Assembly: GCA_001771065.1 (NCBI GenBank)
Contig: MESQ01000045.1
Location: forward strand, 1 to 58,183
DNA length: 58,183 bases
From: Burkholderiales bacterium RIFOXYD12_FULL_59_19
GTDB lineage: Bacteria > Pseudomonadota > Gammaproteobacteria > Burkholderiales > Burkholderiaceae_C
Direction: 5' to 3'
This document shows positions 22,407-31,356 of the stretch, in pieces; positions within the stretch are counted from its first letter, which is position 1, and every line of letters starts with the position of its first letter. The translations under genes were made by a program, and so were the position numbers. The notes under the pieces were generated by a model. It was given only the letters and a program-made list of their open reading frames with translations. It was not told where the DNA came from and did no database searches.

Positions 22407-23890
22407 CAGCGTCGCCCTCCCAGCAGCGCAGCCGCCGCGTCAGAGGCGGTGCCAATCGTGAACGAGGTATCGAGGCCGAAGTAGACGATCGCGATGACCA
22501 AAATGGCAGTCGGCACACTCATCAGCCAGGGTGTGGCCGCAACATCGGCCGTGTCCTGGCGCGGCGCACGGAAATAAGCTACCTCAACAAAGCGCCAAAC
22601 ATACACAGCGGCCAGCAATGAGGACAGGACAATCATGAACACCAGCCACCACCGGCCCTGCTCAAGTGCTGCCAGAAGCAAATACCACTTGCTGATGAAG
22701 CCTGCGGTGCCCGGAACACCCATCAGGGAAAGCCCGCCCACCACGATACCGAAACTGGCCAGTGGCATGCGTTTGCCCAGCCCCTGCACCCGCGCCAACG
22801 TGGTGCCACCCATGCCCAGCGCCACGCAGCCCAGCAGCATGAAAATGGCACCTTTGGTGATGCCATGGTTGAACAGGTGCACGATGCTGGCGGTCAGGCC
22901 GTTGACTGAGTTAAACGACAGGCCAAGAATGATGTAGCCAATTTGTGCCACGCTGGAGTAGGCAAACAGCCGTTTCAGGTCAGTCTGGAAGATGGCAATG
23001 GTCGACGCTGCAAACATGCCGGCCAGCGCCATCAGCAACATCATTTGCTGCATGGGCAACTTGGCAAATACCGCTGACTCGCCAAACACCGTGAAATAAA
23101 AGCGCAGCAGCACGTAGACCGCGACCTTGGTTGCCGTGGCCGCCAGAAAGGCCGACACCGCTGAGGGTGCAAAGGCATAGGCATTGGGCAACCACTGGTG
23201 CAGCGGGAACAAGGCCAGCTTGAGCGAGACACCCACAGTAATGAAGGCCAGCGCTGCCAGCACCGGACGCGTGCCCTGCACCGAGGCCAAACGTTGTCCC
23301 ATGTCTGCCAGGTTCAGGGTGCCGGTCATCAGGTATAGCAAGCCGATCCCAATGACCAGAAAAGTGGCCCCGATGGAACCCACGAGCAGGTACTGGTAAG
23401 CTGCAAACAGCGCACGGCGATCGCGACCAAGCGCAATCAACACATAGGCTGACAGCGAGGAGACCTCTAGAAAAACAAAAATGTTGAAGGCATCCCCGGT
23501 GATCGCAATGCCGAGTAGCCCGGCCAGGCACAACACAAACATGGTGTAAAAAAGGTAGTGCTGTTGTGGCGGCACTTCGGACTCGATGCTGGAGCGGCTG
23601 AAAGGCAGCGCCAGGGCGGCGATGCCAGACACCAGCACCAGCAAAAACGAGTTCAAACGGTCGATCCGGTACTCAATGCCCCAGGGCGCGGGCCAACTGC
23701 CGATGGCGTAGCTGATGGTGCCGGTGTTGGCCACCTGCCACCACAGCTGCAGCGAGATCGCCAGGGCGAGCCAGCTTGCCACCAGGGCCACGCCAAACGC
23801 CACGCTGCGTCGACGCAACAAAACGGTCAGCGGCGCCGCGATCAGCGGCACAACAACTTGCAGGGCGGGCAGGTGCGGGGCCAGATTCAT
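22406..23890 (-). CDS. mrpD: monovalent cation/H+ antiporter subunit D-like (first paralogue)
   Basis: 494 residues. The helices carry the DAFNIFVFLEVSSLSAYV segment (TM5 Glu) and the VSLKLALFPLHQWLPNAY segment (TM7 Lys), both normally required for proton transfer. VQGLGKRMPLASFGIVVGGLSLMG is the typical later motif. It follows mrpC with a four-base overlap. With the following paralogues it probably supplies the functions split between MrpA and MrpD elsewhere. Confidence 0.9.
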   Translation of the reverse strand: MNLAPHLPALQVVVPLIAAPLTVLLRRRSVAFGVALVASWLALAISLQLWWQVANTGTISYAIGSWPAPWGIEYRIDRLNSFLLVLVSGIAALALPFSRSSIESEVPPQQHYLFYTMFVLCLAGLLGIAITGDAFNIFVFLEVSSLSAYVLIALGRDRRALFAAYQYLLVGSIGATFLVIGIGLLYLMTGTLNLADMGQRLASVQGTRPVLAALAFITVGVSLKLALFPLHQWLPNAYAFAPSAVSAFLAATATKVAVYVLLRFYFTVFGESAVFAKLPMQQMMLLMALAGMFAASTIAIFQTDLKRLFAYSSVAQIGYIILGLSFNSVNGLTASIVHLFNHGITKGAIFMLLGCVALGMGGTTLARVQGLGKRMPLASFGIVVGGLSLMGVPGTAGFISKWYLLLAALEQGRWWLVFMIVLSSLLAAVYVWRFVEVAYFRAPRQDTADVAATPWLMSVPTAILVIAIVYFGLDTSFTIGTASDAAAALLGGRR

Positions 23891-24282
23891 GTTGCTTTAC
23901 CGTCGCCTTCTGCTTGGGTGTCACGGTCCAGGACCTCATCTTCTTCGATCGTGTCGTAGGACTCCCGGATGCGCACCACCAGGGCCAGGCCCAGCGCCAG
24001 CGTCGCCACACCCACCACGATGGCCGTCAAAATCAGCACGTGGGGCAGGGGGTTGGAGTACACCGTGAACGCGTCACTCAGGATGGGTGCCGTGCCCCCG
24101 ATCAACTTGGCCGGCGCGATGTAGAGCAAATAAACCGAGGTCTGAAAAATACCGAGGCCGACCAGTTTCTTGATCAGATTGGTGCGCGAGATCACGGTGA
24201 ACAAGCCCGCCATCATCAGAAAAATCGTGATGAAGTAGGTGAAGTGACCGCCCAGGGTCATGGCGCTGCTTGTCCCCGTCAT
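23887..24282 (-). CDS. mrpC: cation/H+ antiporter subunit C (NuoK-like)
   Basis: 131 residues, three membrane helices as in MrpC/NuoK, then a charged tail (EEDEVLDRDTQAEGDGKAT). The family's GIFQTSVYLLYIA and PLPHVLILTAIVVGVA segments are present. It overlaps mrpB and the next antiporter gene by four bases each. An internal Met at residue 8 is an alternative start. Confidence 0.9.
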   Translation of the reverse strand: MTGTSSAMTLGGHFTYFITIFLMMAGLFTVISRTNLIKKLVGLGIFQTSVYLLYIAPAKLIGGTAPILSDAFTVYSNPLPHVLILTAIVVGVATLALGLALVVRIRESYDTIEEDEVLDRDTQAEGDGKAT

Positions 24283-24707
24283 TCTTCATCTACCTTACCG
24301 CGGTCAGCGAACATGTAAAAGATTTTCAGCATGACACCCGATACCGTGGTGGCCACACCCACCTCGACCCAGAAAATACCGCGATGTTGGCCATGCACCG
24401 GGTTGGGGTCAAGCACAAAGTAGTCAAGGTAGTTGCCGCCCAGCAGCAAACCTGCCACGCCCACCCCGGCGTAGATCAGCACACCGATGGCCATCATCGA
24501 TTCCACCAGGGGTTCAGGAACCACCTTGCGGGCGTCGGCTAAACCGTAGATCAGGGCATAAAAAATCACGGCGGCGGCCAGAATCACGCCCGCCTGGAAG
24601 CCACCACCCGGGCCAAAGTCTCCATGAAATTGCACATAGAGGGCAAATAGCAAAATGAACGGAATCAGCAGCTTGGCGATGACGCGCAGGATCAGGTCAT
24701 TTTTCAT
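24279..24707 (-). CDS. mrpB: cation/H+ antiporter subunit B (MnhB domain)
   Basis: 142 residues with four helices. It contains the MnhB signature FHGDFGPGGGFQAGVILAAA (about 28-47) and a second half GIFWVEVGVATTVSG. Subunit B is a conserved membrane part of Mrp complexes. Four-base overlaps join it to the DUF4040 gene and to mrpC. Confidence 0.92.
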   Translation of the reverse strand: MKNDLILRVIAKLLIPFILLFALYVQFHGDFGPGGGFQAGVILAAAVIFYALIYGLADARKVVPEPLVESMMAIGVLIYAGVGVAGLLLGGNYLDYFVLDPNPVHGQHRGIFWVEVGVATTVSGVMLKIFYMFADRGKVDEE

Positions 24708-25231
24708 AACTTGCGCCCCTTGCGGCGGCGGCGCAGCAGTGCCACGACCCCGGCACCTGCCGTAAAGACCACGGTGGTTTCACCCAAGGTATCGTAGCCA
24801 CGGTAGCTGGCCAACACGGCGGTGACCACATTGGGTACATCGACCTCCTGCTTGAGCTCGTTGAGGTAGCGCGGTACCACATGCTGGTGGATCGGTGCCT
24901 TGGGGTCAGAGAATTCAGGCAGGCCGAGTGTGCCGTAGATCAACATGCCGCCAACCGACAGTGAGATCAACAGGGGCAGAAGGGGTTTGCTGGGCGCATG
25001 GGCTTCTTCGCTTTTGCAAAGGTAAAGCGCACCCAGCAACAGCACGGTCGAGATGCCTGCACCTACCGCCGCTTCAGTCATGGCCACATCCACTGCGTCC
25101 ATGGCCACCAGCACCGTGGCCATCAGGAAGCTGTAAATGCCGCTGAGCACGATCACGCCGAACAGGTTACGGCTGCGGATGATGACCATAACACTCACCG
25201 CCATCATTAACATCAGCACGTTGATGATCAA
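24704..25231 (-). CDS. DUF4040 protein, the MrpA C-terminal (MbhD/MbhE-like) part as a separate gene
   Basis: 175 residues. The first half (about 1-75) is MbhD-like, with FGVIVLSGIYSFLMATVLVAMDAVDVAMTEAAVG region in DUF4040. The second half (about 80-165) is MbhE-like, ending LASYRGYDTLGETTVVF and an Arg-rich tail. In Bacillus-type Mrp these modules are the C-terminal end of MrpA; here they stand alone, as in archaeal Mrp/Mbh clusters. Overlaps of four bases on both sides. Confidence 0.87.
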   Translation of the reverse strand: MIINVLMLMMAVSVMVIIRSRNLFGVIVLSGIYSFLMATVLVAMDAVDVAMTEAAVGAGISTVLLLGALYLCKSEEAHAPSKPLLPLLISLSVGGMLIYGTLGLPEFSDPKAPIHQHVVPRYLNELKQEVDVPNVVTAVLASYRGYDTLGETTVVFTAGAGVVALLRRRRKGRKL

Positions 25232-25557
25232 GGTTTCGATGGTGTTTTCTCCTCAGGGGCCAGCAGCGGCTTGAGCCCGCGAACCATGGCGGCGCGCGCC
25301 AGTGCATGGGTGGCTGTAGGACTGACAAACAAGATTAACAGACCCAACATCAGCAACTTGACGGACACCAGGGTGAGACCCGCCTGCAACATCAGACCCA
25401 ACAAAATCAGGCCAGCGCCCAGCGTTTCGATCACGCTGGCGGCGTGCATCCGGGTATAAAAATCAGGCATGCGCAGCAAGCCGATGGCACCAACAATACA
25501 AAATACACCGCCAAGCACCAGGCTGACCCAACTGACAAAGGTGATGAAGACGTTCAT
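25228..25557 (-). CDS. mrpG: cation/H+ antiporter subunit G
   Basis: 109 residues with three helices and the MrpG signature IGLLRMPDFYTRMHAASVIETLG (about 26-48). The later helix SPTATHALARAA is also typical. ATGA overlaps join it to mrpF and to the DUF4040 gene. Confidence 0.93.
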   Translation of the reverse strand: MNVFITFVSWVSLVLGGVFCIVGAIGLLRMPDFYTRMHAASVIETLGAGLILLGLMLQAGLTLVSVKLLMLGLLILFVSPTATHALARAAMVRGLKPLLAPEEKTPSKP

Positions 25558-25859
25558 GTGCCGGACTCTTCCTTGGCTGTTGGCTCGTCATTTTCGTCAC
25601 CGGGATCACCCAGGTCGCCGCGTCGAAAGTATTTGAGAACGGCGATCGTTCCGATCACATTCAGCAAACCGTAGACGATGGCCAAGTCCAGGAACTCCGG
25701 GCGACCATTGAGGAAGCCCATCACCGCCAGCAGCAGCATCGCCACCGTGCCAATGGTGTTTGCGGCCTGCGCCCGGTCAAAAACCGTGGGTCCAAGCGTT
25801 GCACGCACCAAGGTCAGGGCCAGGGTGATCAGCAACGCGATGGCGGCGGCTGCGAACAT
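25554..25859 (-). CDS. mrpF: cation/H+ antiporter subunit F
   Basis: 101 residues with three helices. RATLGPTVFDRAQAANTIG (about 19-37) is the MrpF signature, with the conserved Asp. The C-terminus is a long acidic tail (GDPGDENDEPTAKEE). It overlaps mrpE by one base and mrpG by four. Confidence 0.93.
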   Translation of the reverse strand: MFAAAAIALLITLALTLVRATLGPTVFDRAQAANTIGTVAMLLLAVMGFLNGRPEFLDLAIVYGLLNVIGTIAVLKYFRRGDLGDPGDENDEPTAKEESGT

Positions 25860-26335
25860 CAGGCTTTACCCTCGCATGCGGAGACACGCCGATCCATCTC
25901 ACTGCCCACCACTGCTTGTGCAGAGGCGCGTGTCAGGCCATGTACCAAAAATTCCTGGGCATGGGCTTCAATCGTGATGGTGCCGGGCGTGAGCGTGATG
26001 GAGTTGGCGTGCAGCACCAGGCCGACATCTGTTCTTTGCGAGGGTTTGAAGCGTATCAGGGTCGGACTGATGGGCAACTTGGGATGCAGGATGATTTTGC
26101 TGACATCCCATGCCGACTTGATGATTTCCTTGAAGAGCCAGGCCCAGTAGTACAGCGCATGAGGCCCCAATTGGATCGGATGTCCTTCGTCGTCGACGAC
26201 GTTCATGCGCCGCGCAAACCAGGTCACAACCAACGCACAGCCAACACCCGACACCATTAAAAATGGCGTAAAAAACCCTGACAGCAAGAGCCAAAACAGG
26301 TATAAAAAAACGAACAGGCTGAAGGAACGAATCAC
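25859..26335 (-). CDS. mrpE: cation/H+ antiporter subunit E
   Basis: 158 residues: two N-terminal helices and a soluble C-terminal domain with the MrpE segments ITLTPGTITIEA and EFLVHGLT. It is the first gene of a ten-gene operon running to 18996 in which every junction overlaps. The order E-F-G-(DUF4040)-B-C-D-D-small-D differs from the Bacillus ABCDEFG order. The divergent gap to the dehydrogenase gene is 204 bp, in which I see no certain promoter. Confidence 0.93.
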   Translation of the reverse strand: MIRSFSLFVFLYLFWLLLSGFFTPFLMVSGVGCALVVTWFARRMNVVDDEGHPIQLGPHALYYWAWLFKEIIKSAWDVSKIILHPKLPISPTLIRFKPSQRTDVGLVLHANSITLTPGTITIEAHAQEFLVHGLTRASAQAVVGSEMDRRVSACEGKA

Positions 26336-26539
26336 GTTGATCGAGGTTGGAGAATTTTAAATTGCGCGATTGTAGACAAGTCTAATATTTTTATAAGGCA
26401 TCAAAGCGGCTTGCAAAATTGACAAAAATAGTGGCAATGGGATGGGTCTGACGGTGTCAAAAAAGTTAGTTGTTCGATGACAATGGTACTTTAAAAAATT
26501 GTTCTTACGCTTTTCAACTGTGCCAGGAGACATTAAAAA

Positions 26540-27520
26540 ATGAAGCCAAGTATTTTGGTTGCGCGTGCCGTGTTCCCGCAAATATTGACGCTGCTGGAGC
26601 AGCATTTCGAGGTCACCGCCAACCAGGACGATACCGTTTGGACACCCGCAGAACTGATTCAGCAACTGCAGGGCAAACAGGGCGTGTTCACCACCGGCAG
26701 CCAACGCATCGATGCCCAGCTTTTGGCGGCTTGCCCCGATCTCAAGATCTGCGCCAACATGGCGGTGGGTTACAACAACTTTGACCTCAATGCCATGACC
26801 GCCGCCGGTGTGTTGGCCACCAACACACCCGATGTGCTGACCGAAACCACCGCTGACTTTGGCTTTGCGCTGATCATGGCCACCGCCCGGCGTATGGCGG
26901 AAAGCGAGCGGTTTTTGCGTGCCGGTTTGTGGACCAGCTGGCGCTACGACATGTTCGCCGGCTCCGACGTGTATGGCAGCACGCTGGGCATCCTGGGCAT
27001 GGGGCGCATTGGCCAGGCCATCGCCAGGCGTGGGGCGCACGGCTTTGGCATGAAAGTCATTTATCACAACCGCTCCCGCCTGGATGCTGCCACCGAGTCG
27101 GCTTGCGGCGCCACCTTGGTCAGCAAGCAGGAACTGCTTGCGCAATCTGACCATTTGATTCTGGTGCTGCCTTATTCTCCCGAGGCGCACCACACCATCG
27201 GGGCTGCCGAACTGGCACAAATGAAGCCTACCGCCACCCTGGTGAACATTGCGCGCGGCGGCATTGTCGATGATGCGGCTTTGGCTGCTGCCCTCAAGCA
27301 AGGTACCATTGCGGCGGCAGGGCTGGATGTCTTTGATGGCGAGCCCAATGTGCACCCGGACCTGTTAACCGTGCCCAATGTGGTGCTGACGCCGCATATT
27401 GCCAGCGCTACCATGCCGACGCGCCTGGCCATGGCACAACTTGCGGCTGACAACCTGATTGGCTTCCTGGTGAACGGCAAAGCCATGACGCCCTTGAACC
27501 CGCAGGTCGTGACGGCTTGA
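26540..27520 (+). CDS. 2-hydroxyacid dehydrogenase (glyoxylate/hydroxypyruvate reductase-like)
   Basis: 326 residues of the D-isomer-specific dehydrogenase family. The nucleotide-binding motif is GILGMGRIGQAIARRG. The catalytic trio is visible: Arg in NIARGGIVDD, Glu in DVFDGEPNVHP and His in TPHIASAT. Closest by eye are GhrB/gluconate 2-dehydrogenase type reductases, which reduce glyoxylate, hydroxypyruvate or 2-ketogluconate; the exact substrate is unknown. CAGGAG lies upstream of the ATG. Confidence 0.9.
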   Translation: MKPSILVARAVFPQILTLLEQHFEVTANQDDTVWTPAELIQQLQGKQGVFTTGSQRIDAQLLAACPDLKICANMAVGYNNFDLNAMTAAGVLATNTPDVLTETTADFGFALIMATARRMAESERFLRAGLWTSWRYDMFAGSDVYGSTLGILGMGRIGQAIARRGAHGFGMKVIYHNRSRLDAATESACGATLVSKQELLAQSDHLILVLPYSPEAHHTIGAAELAQMKPTATLVNIARGGIVDDAALAAALKQGTIAAAGLDVFDGEPNVHPDLLTVPNVVLTPHIASATMPTRLAMAQLAADNLIGFLVNGKAMTPLNPQVVTA

Positions 27521-27563
27521 TGCGCCGCGTGGAACAACGGCTGCCACCAGGCGCATTCAGCGC

Positions 27564-28934
27564 ATGAACGACTTCCTTGGGTGGGCCCTGCTGGCCTTGG
27601 GGTTGTTGCAGACGGGCTTGTTGATCCTGCTGGTGATGCGTGATGCCAAGGCCCGCGCGTCGGGAGCCGATCCACTGATGCAGCAGGTCAAGGACAGCAC
27701 GGACCGACTGGAGCGTGAGCTGCGCCGCGACATCCTCGACGCCGCTCGCGACAGTCGCCAGGAACTCGCGCTGACCCTGTCTACCTTCCAGCAAACCCTG
27801 GTGCAGCAAGGCGCCGAGGCCACGCGCACGCAGAACACCCAAATTGATGCCTTTGGCCAGCAACTCGCCCTGCTGCAAAAAACTTTGCACGACACGCTGA
27901 CCAGCCAGCTCTCCGGCTTGAGTGAGTCCAATGCCCGCCGCATGAACGAGATCCGTGAGACCCTCGAAAAGCAACTGGCGCAATTGCAGACCAGCAATGG
28001 GGCCAAGCTTGACGAAATGCGCGCCACGGTCGATGAAAAACTGCAAAGCACGCTACAGGCGCGCCTGGGTGAAAGCTTCAAACAGGTGGCCGACCGTCTT
28101 GAGCAGGTGCACAAGGGTCTGGGCGAAATGCAGACGCTGGCGCAGGGGGTGGGCGACCTCAAGCATTTGCTCACCAACGTCAAGACGCGCGGTATTTTTG
28201 GCGAAGCCCAACTGGCCTCATTGCTGGAGCAAGTGTTTGTACCGGACCAGTACGCGGCGCAGGTGGCAACCCGTCCGGGCAGCAGGAACGTGGTGGATTT
28301 CGCTGTCAAACTGCCAGGCCGGTCAGACTCGGGCGTGCCCTTGTGGTTGCCGATCGACGCCAAGTTTCCGAATGAAGATTATGAGCGCCTGCTCGACGCC
28401 CAGGGCCGCGCCGATGCGCCGGGGGCCGAGCTGGCGGCCCGCGCTCTGGAGCAGCGCATTCGACTGGAGGCCAGGTCGATTGCCGAAAAATACCTGGAGC
28501 CGCCGTTCACCACCGACTTTGCCATCCTGTTCTTGCCCACCGAAGGACTGTATGCCGAAGTGCTGCGCCGACCCGGTCTGATGGAGTCCCTGCAGCGCGA
28601 CTGTCGCGTGACGCTGGCGGGGCCCACCACCTTGCTGGCGATGCTGAGTTCGCTGCAAATGGGCTTCAGAACCTTGGCACTCGAGAAGCGCTCCAGCGAA
28701 GTCTGGCAGGTGTTGGGTGCGGTCAAAACCGAGTTTGGCAAGTTTGGCGACGTGCTGGCCAAGGTCAAGTCGCAAACCGAGACCGTGCTCAAAACCATTG
28801 ACGGTGCGCAAACCCGCAGCCGTGCCATGGGGCGGGCGCTTAAAAATGTCGAGGCCCTGTCTGACACGCAGAGTGCTGCGCTGATCGTGCACGACGCAGA
28901 TTTCGACAGCGCAGACGCATCCCCGCTGCCATGA
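27564..28934 (+). CDS. rmuC: DNA recombination protein RmuC
   Basis: 456 residues: an N-terminal membrane anchor (about 5-22), a long coiled coil (about 35-190) and the RmuC nuclease-like domain. The domain carries LLTNVKTRGIFGEAQL, the PIDAKFPNEDY motif (PD-ExK-type fold) and SLQMGFRTLALEKRSSEVW. RmuC limits DNA inversion and rearrangement by an undefined mechanism. Its stop overlaps the following MFS gene by ATGA. Confidence 0.93.
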   Translation: MNDFLGWALLALGLLQTGLLILLVMRDAKARASGADPLMQQVKDSTDRLERELRRDILDAARDSRQELALTLSTFQQTLVQQGAEATRTQNTQIDAFGQQLALLQKTLHDTLTSQLSGLSESNARRMNEIRETLEKQLAQLQTSNGAKLDEMRATVDEKLQSTLQARLGESFKQVADRLEQVHKGLGEMQTLAQGVGDLKHLLTNVKTRGIFGEAQLASLLEQVFVPDQYAAQVATRPGSRNVVDFAVKLPGRSDSGVPLWLPIDAKFPNEDYERLLDAQGRADAPGAELAARALEQRIRLEARSIAEKYLEPPFTTDFAILFLPTEGLYAEVLRRPGLMESLQRDCRVTLAGPTTLLAMLSSLQMGFRTLALEKRSSEVWQVLGAVKTEFGKFGDVLAKVKSQTETVLKTIDGAQTRSRAMGRALKNVEALSDTQSAALIVHDADFDSADASPLP

Positions 28935-30106
28935 CCACCGCCGTGGCTCCGCTGGGCTCGGTGGCGCTGACCCGCTTGATCGGCGGCCACATCAGCTTGC
29001 ACTCCTGCATGGCGGGCATGCGCATGGCTGCGCCGCTGATGGCACTGCGTGAGGGGCACAGTGCCTTGGCGGTGGGTTTGTTATTGTCCTTGTTTGCCCT
29101 GACCCAGGTGTTTTTGGCGCTACCTGCCGGTCGTTATGCGGACCGCAACGGTTTTAAGCGGCCGGTGGGGTTTTGTGTGCTGTTCGCCAGTGCGGGTGCG
29201 GGTCTGGCTGTGGTAATTCCGATTTTTCCAGTGCTGTGCCTGAGCGCGTTGATGACCGGTGGTGCCACCGGCGTGGCATCCATCAGCCTGCAACGCCATG
29301 TCGGACGCTCGGCGCAAAACAACACCGAACTCAAGCGCATGTTCAGCTGGCTTTCGATTGGTCCGGCGCTGTCCAATTTTATTGGTCCGCTGATGGCGGG
29401 TTTGCTGATTGACCTGGCCGGTTTTCGGGTGGCATTTTTTGCGCTGGCTTGTATGCCTTTGATGACCTGGTTGTGGGTGCGTCACACCGTGGAGTTGCCC
29501 CCGGTGCCGGTTAAAACTGGTGTCGGCAAGGGCGGCGCCTGGGATTTGCTGCGTGATCCGATGATCCGTCGACTGATGCTGGTGAACTGGCTGCTGTCCT
29601 CCTGCTGGGATGTACACACCTTCGTGGTGCCGGTGCTGGGGCACGAGCGCGGCTTGAGTGCCTCGGCCATTGGGGCGATTCTGGGCAGTTTTGCCCTGGC
29701 CGCAACGGCCGTCCGGGTGGCCTTGCCGCTGTTGGCGGCCCACTTGCATGAGTGGGTGGTGGTGACCACAGCCATGCTGGCCACTGCCCTGGTGTTTGCC
29801 GTTTATCCGTTCATGCCGGACGCGCTCACCATGGGTTTGTGCTCTGTTTTATTGGGCATTTCGCTGGGCTCGGTGCAACCCATGATCATGAGTACCTTGC
29901 ACCAGATCACCCCTGAGGCGCGCCATGGCGAGGCGCTGGGTTTCCGTTTGATGGCCATCAACGCGTCCAGTGTGCTGATGCCGATGCTGTTTGGCAGCGC
30001 GGGCACCGTGCTGGGCGTGTCATTGGTGTTCTGGACGGTCGGTGCCAGCGTGGCGGCTGGGGCGCGCTCGGCATGGCACCTGCGCCCGCCAGCTCACAAG
30101 CCGTAA
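28931..30106 (+). CDS. major facilitator superfamily transporter
   Basis: 391 residues, about 12 helices. A loop 2-3 motif is visible in PAGRYADRNGFKRP (the MFS G-x-x-x-D-R-x-G-x-R type). It resembles drug or metabolite efflux members but the substrate cannot be named. It overlaps rmuC by four bases, and its 3' end overlaps the convergent LOG-family gene by 13 bases. Confidence 0.85.
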   Translation: MTTAVAPLGSVALTRLIGGHISLHSCMAGMRMAAPLMALREGHSALAVGLLLSLFALTQVFLALPAGRYADRNGFKRPVGFCVLFASAGAGLAVVIPIFPVLCLSALMTGGATGVASISLQRHVGRSAQNNTELKRMFSWLSIGPALSNFIGPLMAGLLIDLAGFRVAFFALACMPLMTWLWVRHTVELPPVPVKTGVGKGGAWDLLRDPMIRRLMLVNWLLSSCWDVHTFVVPVLGHERGLSASAIGAILGSFALAATAVRVALPLLAAHLHEWVVVTTAMLATALVFAVYPFMPDALTMGLCSVLLGISLGSVQPMIMSTLHQITPEARHGEALGFRLMAINASSVLMPMLFGSAGTVLGVSLVFWTVGASVAAGARSAWHLRPPAHKP

Positions 30107-30969
30107 AAGTCCTTGATCAGGCCCCAAGCGGCTTCGGGCTCATCCACATACTGGAACAGCTTGAGGTCGCTTGCGGCGATCGCGCCTTCGTCGACCAGCA
30201 CGTCGATGTTGATCAGGCGTTTCCAGTACTCGGTACCGTACAGCACGATGGGCACGGGTTTTGCCTTGCGGGTCTGCACCAGGGTGATGACTTCAAACAA
30301 CTCGTCCAGCGTGCCAAATCCGCCGGGAAAAGCCACCAGCGCCTTGGCACGCATCATGAAGTGCATCTTGCGTAGCGCAAAGTAATGGAACTTGAAGCTA
30401 AGGGTGGGTGTGACGTAGGGGTTGTGTTTTTGTTCATGGGGCAGGGCGATGTTCAGTCCGACACTTGGTGCCCCCATTTCATGCGCGCCCCGGTTGGCAG
30501 CTTCCATGATGCCAGGGCCGCCGCCGGTGGCAATGAACAAGCGCTCCTCAGGCCGGCGGTGCATGCTGTAATTCGCCACCAAGCGCGCAAATAGGCGTGC
30601 CTGGTCGTAATAGTGGGCGTTGCGCACCAGCCGATGCGCCACGGCCAGCGCACTGGCGTCGCCGCTGACTTGTGCCTCGTAGAGGCTGTTTTTGGCGTCC
30701 TCCGGCGCTGGAAAACGGGCACTGCCAAACACCACCACCGTGCTCTCGATGCCCTGCTCGGCTTGATCCAGGTCGGGCTTGAGCATTTCCAGCTGAAAGC
30801 GGATGCCGCGGGTTTCCCGGCGCAGCAGGAACTCGGGGTCGGAAAAGGCCAGGCGGTAGGCATCGGCTTCCAGCGGGTTGCCCTGATCCGCGTGGTTTTG
30901 CAGTTCTGCCCAAGCATCTGCCAGTCGGCGTTCGGTCAGGTGTTGGTGAGGTTCTTCAAGAGGGTTCAT
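30094..30969 (-). CDS. LOG-family protein (TIGR00730), nucleoside-monophosphate phosphoribohydrolase-like
   Basis: 291 residues. The Rossmann-like LOG core has GGGPGIMEAANRGA (about 149-162) and FPGGFGTLDELFE (about 214-226), the PGGxGTxxE signature. LOG proteins cleave AMP or other 5'-monophosphates to base and ribose 5-phosphate. The N-terminal 90 residues form an extra helical part, which makes it longer than the roughly 190-residue minimal LOG proteins. It is often misnamed lysine decarboxylase. Confidence 0.88.
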   Translation of the reverse strand: MNPLEEPHQHLTERRLADAWAELQNHADQGNPLEADAYRLAFSDPEFLLRRETRGIRFQLEMLKPDLDQAEQGIESTVVVFGSARFPAPEDAKNSLYEAQVSGDASALAVAHRLVRNAHYYDQARLFARLVANYSMHRRPEERLFIATGGGPGIMEAANRGAHEMGAPSVGLNIALPHEQKHNPYVTPTLSFKFHYFALRKMHFMMRAKALVAFPGGFGTLDELFEVITLVQTRKAKPVPIVLYGTEYWKRLINIDVLVDEGAIAASDLKLFQYVDEPEAAWGLIKDFYGL

Positions 30970-31081
30970 GGCTGTTATTGTGGGGGAAAAAAGAGTGTGA
31001 CAAGCTGAACTTCTGAATGACTATTCGCAAGCGGGTTTGTGCCTGGATGACTTAGCATGGCAACCAAAGAGGAAGGGTGTC

Positions 31082-31336
31082 ATGATGCCAATTTTTGATC
31101 CGTTGCGTTTTAGCGCGGTGTCGGTGGAGATGCTGTCCTGCGGACGGGCCAGTGCGCAGGCCCTTGCAGCGTGTCAGCAATCCCGGCTCAGCACGCTGGT
31201 TGCCGCAGCGCAGCAAGACTCGAGATTTTACCGTGAACACCTGAAAGGCACGGCGCCCGGCATCTTGCCACTGAGCGCGCTGCCACCCGTGTCCAGGCAT
31301 GCCCTGATGGACCGCTTTGACGACGTGGCTAAATAA
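31082..31336 (+). pseudogene. truncated N-terminus of a phenylacetate-CoA ligase-like (PaaK/F390 synthetase) protein
   Basis: 84 codons with a good GAGGAAGGG ribosome site. The segment ACQQSRLSTLVAAAQQDSRFYREHL followed by SALPPVSRHALMDRFDD matches, as I recall the family, the N-terminal end of PaaK-type adenylate-forming ligases of over 400 residues. The adenylation domain is missing. The frame ends at a TAA inside the palindromic repeat at 31334-31356, so the loss of the rest is probably tied to that element. It may still be translated as a short peptide. Confidence 0.55.
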
Positions 31337-31356
31337 TTGGGGTCAGAGTCCAATTA
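31334..31356. repeat. palindromic repeat element at a truncation point
   Basis: TAATTGG and CCAATTA form 7-bp arms around the nine-base loop GGTCAGAGT. The stop of the ligase fragment is in the left arm and the stop of the convergent PRPP-synthetase-like gene in the right arm. Similar GGGGTCAGAGTC sequences are, from memory, dispersed in many proteobacterial genomes and linked to REP-type transposases. Confidence 0.55.
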
